Shown here piece after piece: positions 9,443-18,116 of a stretch of 64,000 nt of DNA. Every line of letters starts with the position of its first letter. The stretch's first letter is position 1. This stretch comes from Dechloromonas aromatica (nom. nud.) (GTDB lineage Bacteria; Pseudomonadota; Gammaproteobacteria; Burkholderiales; Rhodocyclaceae), in contig JAFIHA010000025.1 of assembly GCA_017848965.1 (NCBI GenBank), forward strand, positions 1 through 64,000, in the 5' to 3' direction. The translations under genes were made by a program, and so were the position numbers. The notes below the pieces were generated by a model, which was not told the origin of the DNA, did no database searches, and worked only from the letters and a program-made list of their open reading frames with translations.

Positions 9443-9717
9443 AGGGTGGGGACGAAAATCGCGACGCTTTGCACTTCATGGAATATCAAGATTCCGGCGC
9501 ATGTCTGGCGCAAGAGAGGATCTGGCGCCCTATCGCGCCAAGGAAGCCCGATGTAACAAGTTCATCATGACGTAATGCCGGGAGATTGATCTTTATGCGT
9601 TGAGCGACTACGCCAATGGTCTGCGGAACTTCCCGGCCCCAAGACAGTCACTTTTATGGCTGGCAATCTGCTGCAACACCACCACGCGCCAGCCCCCTAA
9701 CCTTGGAGTCCACATCA

Positions 9718-9932
9718 TGGCAAAACCCGCAACAGGCATTTGGAAATCCGGCAGAGGTCTTCCTGAAGTCACCGTTCATACCGTCAAGGAATTTGTCGAC
9801 GCTGAAGGATATTTTCTCGCAGCGGTCGACATCGCCGGTGAAACGGAAAACCTTGAACTCGATCCCGATGAATGGGATATCTTCACCAAGGCCAATGCGC
9901 TCAGCCCGGCCGAGCGCCCACCGGCAGCTTGA
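9718..9932 (+). CDS. Small hypothetical protein
   Basis: A 71-residue acidic protein without a signal peptide or membrane segment. It begins at an ATG at 9718 preceded by TTGGAG about ten bases upstream. The centre reads like a compact soluble domain (VTVHTVKEFVDAEGYFLAAV followed by an acidic turn). The frame stays open upstream to a TTG at 9600, but that extension has poor codon use. No family is recognised. It lies in the atypical patch between the oxygenase and tRNA-Asn. Confidence 0.5.
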
Positions 9933-10246
9933 TCAAGACACCCGGTGCGACAACAAGATATCGGCAGGCATTGAGGCCGATGGGTCGCACCGGACGGATT
10001 GCCGCCGCGTATTGCAAGAGCGGAAGCTTTTGGGTTTGCTAGAACACAATACGAGTCGCCGCAGCAGCGCCGTTACATGACGCTGGAAAGCTTGGCCGAG
10101 GTCGGCGTCAATCCCCCCGCCAGCCTGCCCGCCACAACCGTCAGATTGGCAGTCGAGCCAAACCGGAGTGCATGACCTCCTGATTGCCTCTCCCTCTTGG
10201 GTCTTCAAATCGAAACCTAATCTGAAAAAGTGGCATCAGGCAGCAG
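9933..10246. other. Intergenic region with a possible gene remnant
   Basis: A stretch of 314 bp without a secure gene. The only coding-like signal is a 58-codon open frame at 9999-10175, listed separately. No terminator, promoter or repeat was recognised. Confidence 0.4.
9999..10175 (+). pseudogene. Possible short ORF or gene remnant
   Basis: An open frame of 58 codons from a TTG at 9999 to a TGA at 10173-10175. The second half reads like ordinary protein (SPQQRRYMTLESLAEVG) with reasonable third-position GC. There is no ribosome binding site and no strong start, and the frame is closed upstream by a TGA. It may be the 3' remnant of a lost gene. No family is recognised and the call is weak. 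Confidence 0.2.
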
Positions 10247-10819
10247 ATGAATCGACCAATACTCGCTTTTCTCGCAGTCCTTTTTTTGCAGACACCTCTC
10301 GCTGCGGCGCCTGCATTCGAACCCGACAACCTGCCCAGCTTCGTAGCGCCTCTCAAATGGGCGCCGAGCCGTGACGAAGTGTTGGCACAGAGCGGCGGTT
10401 CCAGAATTGAGAACAACAACTACAGTGCCGAATACTTCGGGAAGCTGATCCGCGTCGATGCCCAAATCTTTACCGAGTCAGGAATGCCACTATTCGGCGA
10501 GGCGCAAATTACTCTTGAGCGGTTTGAAGGAAGACATATTGGGATTCGAATCAATACAACGGACCTGGATTCCAGATGCTGGGATGGAGAAGCTCACACC
10601 AAGGGATGTCGCAAAGAGGATCGAAATCGTCTTCACCAGACATTTCTGAAAATCAAGAGCGCATTGGAAAAGCAGTACGGCCCGGGGATCGTACAAAGAT
10701 CGTCGAGTGATCGCGAACCATCCGTTCAGTGGCGTGCCCAAAGCGGGCATTTGATGCTTTTCCTGAATCGGGAAGAGTTTGATGGCTGGACGATTGGCCT
10801 ATGGATTGCTCGGCGCTGA
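10247..10819 (+). CDS. Secreted hypothetical protein
   Basis: A 190-residue protein with a clear Sec signal peptide (MNRPILAFLAVLFLQTPLAAA, cleavage near residue 21). The mature part contains two cysteines (in SRCWDG and KGCRKE) that could form a disulfide, and ends in a beta-rich stretch with many Trp, Phe and Leu residues. No family is recognised; periplasmic location is inferred from the signal peptide. The gene is less GC-rich than core genes of the window and lies alone next to tRNA-Asn. Confidence 0.6.
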   Translation: MNRPILAFLAVLFLQTPLAAAPAFEPDNLPSFVAPLKWAPSRDEVLAQSGGSRIENNNYSAEYFGKLIRVDAQIFTESGMPLFGEAQITLERFEGRHIGIRINTTDLDSRCWDGEAHTKGCRKEDRNRLHQTFLKIKSALEKQYGPGIVQRSSSDREPSVQWRAQSGHLMLFLNREEFDGWTIGLWIARR

Positions 10820-10905
10820 CTTATTCCCCGACTCAATTTTTGGCTTCGCCGGAATTTCCCGCGCAAAAACGCAAGACGATTGCAGCAACAATCCCTACCG
10901 ACAGC

Positions 10906-10930
10906 AAAAAGCCCGCCAAAAGGCGGGCTA
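10906..10930 (-). terminator. Rho-independent terminator after tRNA-Asn
   Basis: On the minus strand an 8-bp stem AGCCCGCC/GGCGGGCT with a four-base loop is followed by a run of five T. It sits 15 bases downstream of the tRNA 3' end. Confidence 0.8.
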
Positions 10931-10944
10931 AGTGCTTGAATCCT

Positions 10945-11020
10945 TGGCTCCTCGACCTGGGCTCGAACCAGGGACCTACGGATTAACAGTCCGGCGCTCT
11001 ACCGACTGAGCTATCGAGGA
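10945..11020 (-). tRNA. tRNA-Asn (GTT)
   Basis: A 76-nt cloverleaf on the minus strand with acceptor stem TCCTCGA/TCGAGGA, D-arm GCTCAGTCGGTAGAGC, anticodon loop CTGTTAA (GTT at 10985-10987), T-arm CCTGGTTCGAGCCCAGG and an encoded CCA end. It closely resembles the E. coli tRNA-Asn. A terminator follows, and a TATAAT box lies about 30 bases upstream. Confidence 0.97.
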
Positions 11021-11049
11021 AAAGTCCCGCCGTCTGGCGAGAGGCGCGG

Positions 11050-11055
11050 ATTATA
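11050..11055 (-). promoter_or_regulatory. Candidate -10 box of tRNA-Asn
   Basis: TATAAT on the minus strand, 30 bases upstream of the tRNA 5' end and followed by a GC-rich discriminator (CCGCGCC), as is usual for stable-RNA promoters. No good -35 hexamer is visible at 16-18 bp. Confidence 0.45.
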
Positions 11056-11075
11056 ACCAGCTTTTCCGAAAAGGC

Positions 11076-12017
11076 CTAGTGCTCGGTGTCTTCGTCGGTC
11101 GATGCGGTTTCCGGCGAGGCTTCGGCGACCGCCGTCGACTTGGCGGCCTTTTCCAGTTCGGCCTGGCGGGTGGCGCGCAGGGTCGGGGTTTCCAGGCTGA
11201 TGCGGCCGAGGGTGCCGGTGCGGTAATCGTTGAGCAGGATGCCGGCAGCCTTTTCGAGGTCGAGTTCGCCGCCCCGGCCCTTGATGATGCAGCCGCGCTT
11301 TTTGGCGATGCCTTCGAGGACGGCGACCGCGTCCATGCCTTGCAGATCGAAGCCGTAGCGGGCCTGGAGCAGCGCCGGGTAGTGTTCGAGCAGGTAGCCG
11401 GAGAGCCAGGTGGCAACTTCGTCGTCGATGTAGGCGTTGACGCCGACCGAGTGGCTGGCGGCCATCATCAGGCCGTCGATCGGGTGGTCGATCTTCGGCC
11501 AGAGCATGCCCGGCGTGTCGTAGATGGTCAGCCGCGAGCTGATGTCGATGCGCTGCTGGCTCTTGGTCACCGCCGGCTGGTCGCCGACGGCAGCGACCTT
11601 CTTCTTGACCAGGGCGTTCATCAGCGTCGATTTGCCGACGTTGGGGATGCCCATGATCATCAGCCGCAGCGGCTTGACCGCGTCGCAGCGGTGCGGCGCC
11701 AGCTTCTGCGCCAGGCCGGGTATCTTGGCGACGTCGCCGGGTTTCTTGCACGAGATGGCGACCGCCATCACGCCCGGCTGCTTGCCGAAGTAGTCAAGCC
11801 AGGCCTTGGTCACCGCCGGGTCGGCGATGTCGGCCTTGTTCAAGAGTTTCAGGCAGGGGCGCTGGCGGAAGGTGCGCAGCTCGTGGATCATCGGATTGCT
11901 GGAGGCCTGCGGCAGGCGGGCGTCGAGCACTTCGACGACGACGTCGGCCATGGCCAGCGTCTCGCCCGCTTTCTTGCGGGCCTGGGTCATGTGACCGGGA
12001 TACCATTGGATCGACAT
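11076..12017 (-). CDS. ylqF: Ribosome biogenesis GTPase YlqF/RbgA family
   Basis: A 313-residue circularly permuted GTPase. The motif order is G4 (NKAD, about residues 60-63), G1 (GIPNVGKST, about 123-131) and G3 (DTPG, about 167-170). The opening IQWYPGHMTQA is the family signature. Members assist late assembly of the large ribosomal subunit. The last 25 residues are a disordered Ala/Glu/Thr tail. It is the last gene of an eight-gene minus-strand run and starts 3 bp after moaD ends. Confidence 0.93.
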   Translation of the reverse strand: MSIQWYPGHMTQARKKAGETLAMADVVVEVLDARLPQASSNPMIHELRTFRQRPCLKLLNKADIADPAVTKAWLDYFGKQPGVMAVAISCKKPGDVAKIPGLAQKLAPHRCDAVKPLRLMIMGIPNVGKSTLMNALVKKKVAAVGDQPAVTKSQQRIDISSRLTIYDTPGMLWPKIDHPIDGLMMAASHSVGVNAYIDDEVATWLSGYLLEHYPALLQARYGFDLQGMDAVAVLEGIAKKRGCIIKGRGGELDLEKAAGILLNDYRTGTLGRISLETPTLRATRQAELEKAAKSTAVAEASPETASTDEDTEH

Positions 12018-12020
12018 CGT

Positions 12021-12269
12021 TCAGCCTCCGGTGACGGGCGGGAAGAAGGCAACTTCGTCGCCGTCGCGGATCGCGGCGTCGGCCTTGGCCATTTCCTGGT
12101 TGACCGCACAGCGCAGGTTCTTGGCGGTGGCCAGTTCGGCCCTGCCCTGCCCGACCAGCCAGTCGCGCAACTGGCCGACGGTGGCAACGCCGGCCGGCAG
12201 CTCAACGGCTTCGCCGGCGGTGCCGAAGGCTTCGCGCAGGCTGGCGAAGTAAAGGATGTTCACGCTCAT
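12021..12269 (-). CDS. moaD: Molybdopterin synthase sulfur carrier subunit MoaD
   Basis: An 82-residue ubiquitin-like protein ending in the diagnostic Gly-Gly (PPVTGG). The C-terminal glycine is thiocarboxylated and donates sulfur to precursor Z in molybdopterin synthesis. Typical opening VNILYFASLREAFG. The start overlaps the moeA stop by 4 bp (ATGA). The large subunit MoaE is not in this window and must be encoded elsewhere. Confidence 0.93.
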   Translation of the reverse strand: MSVNILYFASLREAFGTAGEAVELPAGVATVGQLRDWLVGQGRAELATAKNLRCAVNQEMAKADAAIRDGDEVAFFPPVTGG

Positions 12270-13483
12270 GCCAGCAACTCCGCAAAAGTGACGAAGCGGA
12301 CGCTGTCGCCCGCTTGAACCGCCTGTCCCGGCGGGTTGAGGACCAGCCCGTCGCTCCAGCACAGCGAGGTGACGACGGCCGAGCCCTGGTTCGGGTAAAG
12401 CTCGACACGGCCGGCGTCGTTGATCCGGCCGCGCAGGAATTCGAGGCGGCCGTCCGGCCGGCTCCAGCTGTAATCGGCGATCAGCGACAAGGTCTTCGGC
12501 AGCACGTCGGCGACGCCCTGCAGGCGCAGGATGAAGGGGCGCACCAGCATCGCGCAGGTGACGAAGGCGGCAACCGGGTTGCCCGGCAGGCCGATGAACC
12601 AGGCGTTGCCGCCCTCCGGCTTGCGCACTTCGCCGAAGGCCAGCGGCTTGCCCGGCTTGATCGCGATCTTCCACATGTCGAGCCGGCCTTCGGCCTCGAC
12701 CGCCGGCTTGACGTGGTCTTCCTCGCCGACCGAGACGCCACCGCTGGTGACGATCAGGTCGTTGTCGGCGGCGGCGCGGCGCAGTGCGTCGCGGGTGGCG
12801 TCGAGGCGGTCGGGCACGCTGCCCAGGTCGCGCACCTCGCAGCCCAGGCCTTCGAGCAGGGTACGCAGCAGGTAGCGGTTGGAGTTGTAGATGGCGCCGG
12901 GCGGCAGCGGCTCGCCCGGCTGGACCAGTTCGTCGCCGGTGAAGAAGACGCCGACGCGCACGCGCCGATGCACCGGCAGCTCAGGCAGGCCGGCCGAGGC
13001 GGCGAGCGCGATTTCCTGGGCACGCAGGCGGATGCCGGCGGGCAGGATTTGGCTGCCGGCGGCGATGTCCTCGCCTCGCCTGCGGATGTTCTCGCCGGGG
13101 CGCGGCAGGTGGTTGAGGGTGACGACACCATCGCCGGTGACGCAGCGTTCCTGCATGATCACCGCGTCGGCACCGGCCGGCACCGGGGCGCCGGTGAAGA
13201 TACGGGCGGCGCTGCCGGGCTGCAGTTCGCTGCCGACCGTGCCGGCCGGAATGCGCTGGCTGACCGGCAGCGTGATGCCGGCCTCGCCCAGGCCGGTGAG
13301 ATCGGCAACGCGCACGGCGTAGCCGTCCATCGCCGAATTGTCGAGCGGCGGCACGTCGACCGCAGACACCTGCGCCTTTGCCAGCACGCGGCCGGCCGCG
13401 GCGGTCAGCGGCACATGCCGGATTTCCTCGACCGGCCGGGCGGCGGCGAGCAGTTGTTCGAGCGCTTGTTCGTAACTGAGCAT
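12266..13483 (-). CDS. moeA: Molybdopterin molybdotransferase MoeA
   Basis: A 405-residue enzyme that inserts molybdate into adenylylated molybdopterin. It shows the conserved PPLDNSAMDGYAV motif (residues about 45-57), the IFTGAPVP segment, the TSGGVSVGEEDHVK motif of the MoCF-binding domain and the PGNPVAAFV loop. Length matches the family. It begins 2 bp after mobB and overlaps moaD by 4 bp, so the three cofactor genes are co-transcribed. Confidence 0.95.
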   Translation of the reverse strand: MLSYEQALEQLLAAARPVEEIRHVPLTAAAGRVLAKAQVSAVDVPPLDNSAMDGYAVRVADLTGLGEAGITLPVSQRIPAGTVGSELQPGSAARIFTGAPVPAGADAVIMQERCVTGDGVVTLNHLPRPGENIRRRGEDIAAGSQILPAGIRLRAQEIALAASAGLPELPVHRRVRVGVFFTGDELVQPGEPLPPGAIYNSNRYLLRTLLEGLGCEVRDLGSVPDRLDATRDALRRAAADNDLIVTSGGVSVGEEDHVKPAVEAEGRLDMWKIAIKPGKPLAFGEVRKPEGGNAWFIGLPGNPVAAFVTCAMLVRPFILRLQGVADVLPKTLSLIADYSWSRPDGRLEFLRGRINDAGRVELYPNQGSAVVTSLCWSDGLVLNPPGQAVQAGDSVRFVTFAELLA

Positions 13484-13485
13484 GG

Positions 13486-13983
13486 TCAAACCTTGAGTTG
13501 GCAGTGGCGGATGATGAAATCGGCCACCGTGGCAATGTCGTTGAGCGGCAGCACCGGTATCGGCGCGGCGATCGCCTCGTCGCAGGCGACGGCGACGATG
13601 TCGTCGCGCTCGGCAAAGAGGGGCGGCTTGCCGTTGGCCGGACGGTGGACCTCCAGCTTGGGCACCGGTTCCTGCTTGAAACCCTCGACCAGCACCAGGT
13701 CGCACGGCGTCAGCCGGGCGAGCAGCGTAGACAGCGCCGGTTCCGGCTCGTCCCGGCATTCGTGCATCAATGCCCAGCGCGAACCGCTGGCCAGCATGAC
13801 CTCGGCGGCGCCGGCCGCGCGGTGGCGGTACGAGTCCTTGCCCGGTTTGTCGATATCGAAGCCGTGGTGCGCGTGCTTGATCACCGAGACCTTGAGACCG
13901 CGCGCGATCAGCGCCGGAATCAGCTTTTCCAGCAGCGTCGTCTTGCCGGAGCCGGACCAGCCGGCAATGCCAAAAACCTTCAC
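13486..13983 (-). CDS. mobB: Molybdopterin-guanine dinucleotide biosynthesis protein MobB
   Basis: A 165-residue P-loop protein with Walker [11 protein letters not shown] near the N-terminus, [14 protein letters not shown] and [17 protein letters not shown], all typical of MobB. It assists MobA in attaching GMP to molybdopterin. MobA is not in the window. Overlaps the preceding ABM gene by 4 bp. Confidence 0.93.
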   Translation of the reverse strand: MKVFGIAGWSGSGKTTLLEKLIPALIARGLKVSVIKHAHHGFDIDKPGKDSYRHRAAGAAEVMLASGSRWALMHECRDEPEPALSTLLARLTPCDLVLVEGFKQEPVPKLEVHRPANGKPPLFAERDDIVAVACDEAIAAPIPVLPLNDIATVADFIIRHCQLKV

Positions 13984-14339
13984 CGCGCCATTTCCTTGTT
14001 GTCCTTGTTATTCCAGCCATAGGCGCGCTCGACGCGAGCGACGCGGACCGCGAAAGCTTCGTACCAACCGGCGCGGCCGCCCTGGCGCGCTGCCAGATGG
14101 TCGACGTTTTCGCGCCAGGCGGCGATCGCCGCCTCGTCGCTCCAGTAGGAAACCGTGATGCCGAAACCGTCCGCATCGCGCACGCTCTCGACGCCGAGAA
14201 AGCCGGGCTGACGCGCCGCCAGTTCGAGCATGCGGTCGGCCATGGCGGCGTAGCCAGCGTCGCCCCCGGCGCGCCGGGAACTGAAAATCACCGCATGATA
14301 CGGTGGTTCCGGGGTACAGGCAAAAACCGGGGCGCTCAT
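13980..14339 (-). CDS. Antibiotic biosynthesis monooxygenase (ABM) domain protein
   Basis: A 119-residue protein of the ABM dimeric alpha/beta-barrel type. Visible are the first strand ([10 protein letters not shown]), the central helix with [16 protein letters not shown] and the closing strand ([18 protein letters not shown]). Such proteins are haem-independent oxygenases or small-molecule binding proteins; no substrate can be named. It overlaps both neighbours by 4 bp, which ties it to the molybdenum cofactor genes. Confidence 0.8.
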   Translation of the reverse strand: MSAPVFACTPEPPYHAVIFSSRRAGGDAGYAAMADRMLELAARQPGFLGVESVRDADGFGITVSYWSDEAAIAAWRENVDHLAARQGGRAGWYEAFAVRVARVERAYGWNNKDNKEMAR

Positions 14340-14902
14340 GCCAACTTCTCCCGGGCCAGGAAATCCGCGCGCGCCAGACGGTAGAAACAGTGCCGCAACA
14401 GCGGGTGCCCGGCCGGCAACTGCGGATGATCGAACTCGCCCGCCGGACGCATGCCCAGACGCTGCATCAGCGACTGCGAGCGCCGGTTGCCGAGCGTCGT
14501 GAACGCGACGATCTCGGGGAGAGCAAGCCTCTGGAAGCCGAATGCCAGCGCCGCCTGCGCCGCTTCGTGGGCAAGGCCGCGCCCCCAGTACGGGCGGTCC
14601 AGACGCCAGCCGATCTCGACGCAGGGCGAGAACGGCAGTTCCGGCGCCGGCACGTGCAGACCGACACAGCCGATGAACGCGGCGGCGGACTTTTCCTCGA
14701 CCGCCCAGAATCCCCAGCCGCGCTCGTCGATCAGCGCCGCGCAACGCTCCGCCAGTTGCGCGCTCTCATCTGCCGAGAGCGGCGCCGGGAACCATGCCAT
14801 GACCTCCGGATCGGCCGACATGGCGGCGAACGGCTGGCGGTCGTCGGCCCGCCACTGGCGCAGGCGCAGGCGAGCGGTTTCGAGGACCACCGGTTCAGCC
14901 AT
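14336..14902 (-). CDS. GNAT-family N-acetyltransferase (RimJ/RimL-like)
   Basis: A 188-residue acetyltransferase opening with VVLETARLRLRQW, the usual start of the RimJ/RimL group. Other family segments are EIGWRLDRPYWGRGLAHEAA (acetyl-CoA loop) and VAFTTLGNRRSQSLMQRLGM. The ATG at 14902 is chosen because the open frame upstream is Arg/Ser-rich non-coding-like sequence. The substrate could be an N-terminal residue of a protein or a small amine. Confidence 0.85.
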   Translation of the reverse strand: MAEPVVLETARLRLRQWRADDRQPFAAMSADPEVMAWFPAPLSADESAQLAERCAALIDERGWGFWAVEEKSAAAFIGCVGLHVPAPELPFSPCVEIGWRLDRPYWGRGLAHEAAQAALAFGFQRLALPEIVAFTTLGNRRSQSLMQRLGMRPAGEFDHPQLPAGHPLLRHCFYRLARADFLAREKLA

Positions 14903-16049
14903 CGAGCGCCGCCGCTGCGGCCGCGAACACCGGCGCGAAGCCGCCGCCCGGCGTGCGGAAGTTGGTCGTCTGCCCCTGATAGAGGCGGGCCGCGACGCAT
15001 TGGACATGGCCGTCATACACGAAGCAGCGGAAATCGGCCTTCATCGTCTGCGGCTGACCGTCGACCATCACCGCGTGTTCGGACGGCGGGGCGATTTCCT
15101 GGGCAAGATAGTGGCCGGCGAGGATTTCGTCGAAGACGCGGCGGGTCAGCTTGTCGCCGCGATACGCGGCGCGGCTGCCGAAGCCGGCCGGCGGCTTGAA
15201 GAACCAGCGCTTGCGCCCGGCCCACAAGGCATCGGCGTCTGCCGGATCGACCGTCACGGTGCGCGGCACGCCGGCCAGCAGGATGCGCTGCGTTTCAGCG
15301 TCGACGCCGAGCGCGGCGAGTTTTTCCGGGTCGGACAAGGTCATCAGGTGGCGCTTGTCGGCATGCGTCGCATGCGCCGCCGGGTGCGGCGTCAGGACCA
15401 CGGCGCCGGCCAGGCAGGCGGCGCGGATGGCGCGGCAGGACTCGCCTTCGAGGTAGAAATCGGTCAGCCGGTTGTAGATCAGGTCGACCGGTTCGCCGGC
15501 CAGCCGGAGTTCGCCGTCGGCGTAGACGAAATCGTTCGGATCGGCGATGACGGCGGCGATGCCGTTGACGGCAAAGAGGTCGCGGCAGAGTTCGAATTCC
15601 GGCGCCAGGAACTGCCCGGCCGGCGCCTCGTCGACGATGGCGATGCGGCGCAGCGGCGCGTCGCCCCGGGCCAGCCGCCATTCGGCGAGGAACATGTCGA
15701 GGATGGCGGCGAGCAGCGCGGCACCCTCGTCGGCGCGGCCGTGGGCGGCGAGCAGGTAGGCGTTGAGCAGGCCGCCGCCGGCGTTGGTGTTGATCTCGAT
15801 CAGCTTCGGGCCTTCGGCCGTCAGGTGGAAGTCGTAGCCCATGAAGACGCCGCGCGCGGCGGTCGGCACGCGGGCGCTGGCCGGCGCCCTGGCGAGCGCT
15901 TCGGCACGAAAGGCGGGCAAGGCCAGCACCGTTTCGATGGCGCCGACCAGCTCGGCCATGGCTTCGAGCTGCGCCTTGTCGACACGGATGTCGGCGGCGG
16001 AGAAGAGTTGCGGCTGGCGCGCGGCGAGCTGGTCGAAAGTGGTTTTCAT
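14895..16049 (-). CDS. Uncharacterised ATP-grasp-like protein
   Basis: A 384-residue cytosolic protein with ATP-grasp features in an unusual order. FMGYDFHL and KLIEINTNAGGGLLN (the acidic-Asn metal-binding signature) occur near residues 70-95. DLIYNRLTDF and KRHLMTL lie in the middle, and WFFKPPAGFGSRAAYRG, YLAQE and MKADFRCFVY occupy the C-terminal half. That order suggests a circularly permuted ATP-grasp ligase, but no substrate or product can be inferred. It overlaps the GNAT gene by 8 bp and the helicase gene by 4 bp. It is not glutathione synthetase or D-Ala ligase by motif order. Confidence 0.7.
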   Translation of the reverse strand: MKTTFDQLAARQPQLFSAADIRVDKAQLEAMAELVGAIETVLALPAFRAEALARAPASARVPTAARGVFMGYDFHLTAEGPKLIEINTNAGGGLLNAYLLAAHGRADEGAALLAAILDMFLAEWRLARGDAPLRRIAIVDEAPAGQFLAPEFELCRDLFAVNGIAAVIADPNDFVYADGELRLAGEPVDLIYNRLTDFYLEGESCRAIRAACLAGAVVLTPHPAAHATHADKRHLMTLSDPEKLAALGVDAETQRILLAGVPRTVTVDPADADALWAGRKRWFFKPPAGFGSRAAYRGDKLTRRVFDEILAGHYLAQEIAPPSEHAVMVDGQPQTMKADFRCFVYDGHVQCVAARLYQGQTTNFRTPGGGFAPVFAAAAAALDG

Positions 16050-17971
16050 CGGTTGGCGAAAAAATCGAGGACGACCTGCAGTTCGCGGGTCCGCTTCATC
16101 GCCGGCAGACTTTGCCAGACCTTGCGCCCGTAGGGCTTTGATATAAGTCGTGGATCGCAGATCATCAGCACGCCCTTGTCGGATTCGTCGCGGATCAGCC
16201 GGCCGGCGCCCTGCTTGACGTTGATCACGGCGCGCGGCAACTGGTATTCGATGAAGGCGTTGCGGCCCTGCTTCTTCATCTCGTCGATGCGCGCCGAGAG
16301 CACCGGGTCGTCGGGCGGCGCGAAGGGAATCTTGTCGATGACGACCAGCGACAAGGCCTCGCCGCGCACGTCGACGCCTTCCCAGAAGCTCTGGCTGCCG
16401 ACCAAGATGGCGTTGCCGAGGAAGCGAAAGCGCTGCAGCAGTTCGTTCTTGCTCGCCTCGCCCTGGACCAGCAGCGGCAGGTCGAGGCCCTCGTCGTCGA
16501 TCTTCGCCTTGAGCAACTCGTGCGTGCGGCGCATCGCGCGCAGGCTGGTGCACAGGAAGAAGGCGCCGCCGTTGGCGGCCTTGACCGCCGGCCAAGCGGC
16601 GTCGACCACCGTTTCGGTGTAGTGGAAGGCGTTCGGGTCGGGCATGCCGAGCGGCGCATAAAGCACCGCCTGCTCGCCGTAGTCGAAGGGACTGTGCCAG
16701 CAGGCGGATTCCGGCTCGCCGAGGCCGAGTTCGGCGCAGTAATGGTGGAACTTGCCCTGCACGGCGAGCGTTGCCGAGGTGAAGATCCAGGCACGCGGGT
16801 GGCCGCCCATCTGCTTGCGGAAGATGCCAGCGACGTCAAGCGGCGTCGCGTTGAGTTGCAGCGACTGGGTGAAGGCTTCGGCCCAGTAAACAAAACCGGC
16901 GTCGACCGGCTTGCGCCAGCGGCTGACCCGCTCGCGCAGCTCGCTCGCCCGCTGCCAGCATTTTTCCAGGCCTTCGGCGCGGCTGGCCTGGGTTTCGAGC
17001 AGGGCGACGAATTTTTCGAGTTCGCTTTCGAGCGCCGCCAGCGCCGGCGCGAATTCCGCCTTCTCCTGCAACTGGGCGGCGGCGAAGCGGCCGGCATCGA
17101 CGCCGACCGCCAGCCGCAAGTCGCGCGCCGCCTTTTCCACCGCTTTGGACAGTGGCGTCAGGTCGAGGCAGTCGCGAGCGTGGGTCAGGCCTTCGGCGCG
17201 GGCGTCGCGGCAGAGGTCGAGCACCTGCGCGGTGGACAGGCTGTCGCCGAAGAACAGCGTCGCCACTTCCGGCAACTGGTGCGCCTCGTCGAAGATCACC
17301 GTGTTGCAGGCGGGGAGCAGTTCGGCCATGCCTTCGTCGCGCAGCATCACGTCGGCGAAGAAGAGATGGTGATTGACCACGACCAGGTCGGCGGCCATCG
17401 CCTCCTTGCGCGCCTGCATGACGAAGCAGGTCTTGTAGTCCGGGCATTCCTGGCCGAGGCAGTTGTCGCGCGTCGAGGTGGCGTGGTTCCACACCGGCGA
17501 GTTCTCGTTGACCTCGTTGCATTCGGCCTTGTCGCCGGTCTGCGTGATCTTGGCGAAGGCGGCGATGCGGCGCGCGTCGGCGGCGTCCTCACGGCTCAGG
17601 AAACGGCCGTCGGCCAGCGAGCGGTTGAGGTGGTAGGGACAGACGTAATTGGCCCGCCCCTTCAACAGCGCGGTACGCACCGGCGCCTTGAGGATCTCGC
17701 GCACCATCGGCAGATCCTTGTTGTAGAGCTGGTCCTGCAGCGTCTTGGTGCCGGTGGAGACGATCACCTTGCCGTGCGATTTGAGCGCCGGCACCAGGTA
17801 GGCAAAGGTCTTGCCGGTGCCGGTGCCGGCCTCGGCGATGAACACCGCGTTGTCCTTGATCGCCGCCGCGATGCGCTCGGCCATCTCGACCTGCTGCGGG
17901 CGCACGCGATAACCGTCGATGGCGCGGGCGAACGGGCCGTCGGGGGCGAAGATTTCCTGGAGGGTAGACAA
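16046..17971 (-). CDS. dinG: DinG/YoaA-family ATP-dependent DNA helicase
   Basis: A superfamily 2 helicase of about 641 residues related to XPD. Walker A EAGTGTGKTFAYL is near residue 47, the four iron-sulfur cysteines are spread through ANYVCPYHL, KAEC, NCLGQEC and TCF, and the DEAH box is VIFDEAHQLPE. C-terminal motifs include GSQSFWEGVDVRGE and QGAGRLIRD. It probably unwinds DNA during replication stress or repair. The start is uncertain. The TTG at 17971 matches the usual family opening (STLQEIFAPDGP); an ATG at 18019 is the alternative. First gene of an eight-gene operon, divergent from frdC. Confidence 0.9.
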   Translation of the reverse strand: MSTLQEIFAPDGPFARAIDGYRVRPQQVEMAERIAAAIKDNAVFIAEAGTGTGKTFAYLVPALKSHGKVIVSTGTKTLQDQLYNKDLPMVREILKAPVRTALLKGRANYVCPYHLNRSLADGRFLSREDAADARRIAAFAKITQTGDKAECNEVNENSPVWNHATSTRDNCLGQECPDYKTCFVMQARKEAMAADLVVVNHHLFFADVMLRDEGMAELLPACNTVIFDEAHQLPEVATLFFGDSLSTAQVLDLCRDARAEGLTHARDCLDLTPLSKAVEKAARDLRLAVGVDAGRFAAAQLQEKAEFAPALAALESELEKFVALLETQASRAEGLEKCWQRASELRERVSRWRKPVDAGFVYWAEAFTQSLQLNATPLDVAGIFRKQMGGHPRAWIFTSATLAVQGKFHHYCAELGLGEPESACWHSPFDYGEQAVLYAPLGMPDPNAFHYTETVVDAAWPAVKAANGGAFFLCTSLRAMRRTHELLKAKIDDEGLDLPLLVQGEASKNELLQRFRFLGNAILVGSQSFWEGVDVRGEALSLVVIDKIPFAPPDDPVLSARIDEMKKQGRNAFIEYQLPRAVINVKQGAGRLIRDESDKGVLMICDPRLISKPYGRKVWQSLPAMKRTRELQVVLDFFANR

Positions 17972-18062
17972 GGCGATGGTCGGGCGAACGAAAAAAGAAG
18001 CGGCTGCGGCCCGCGGCATCTTAACAGAAGCCACAGCCGGCGACTTCGCCCCGCTGTGGTGC

Positions 18063-18116
18063 ATTGCAGCAATGTTTCGCGAAACAATCCGCAAACATTC
18101 GATAATCCAGATTATT
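18063..18116. promoter_or_regulatory. Cluster of palindromes between the helicase gene and frdC
   Basis: Three inverted repeats lie in about 55 bp: ATTGC-A-GCAAT (18063-18073), the perfect 14-mer TGTTTCGCGAAACA (18073-18086) and ATAATC-CA-GATTAT (18102-18115). They lie in the divergent intergenic region, so they could be operators for frdC, the helicase operon or both. None fits the FNR consensus (TTGAT-N4-ATCAA). Function is inferred only. Confidence 0.4.

Noticed and set aside
9523..9540. Terminator after the PhyH gene
   Set aside because: TGGCGC/GCGCCA stem-loop present but with no T-run, so not called.
9439..9570. 43-codon ORF overlapping the PhyH stop (ATGA)
   Set aside because: Overlap would suggest coupling, but the peptide has no recognisable features and the codon use is poor.
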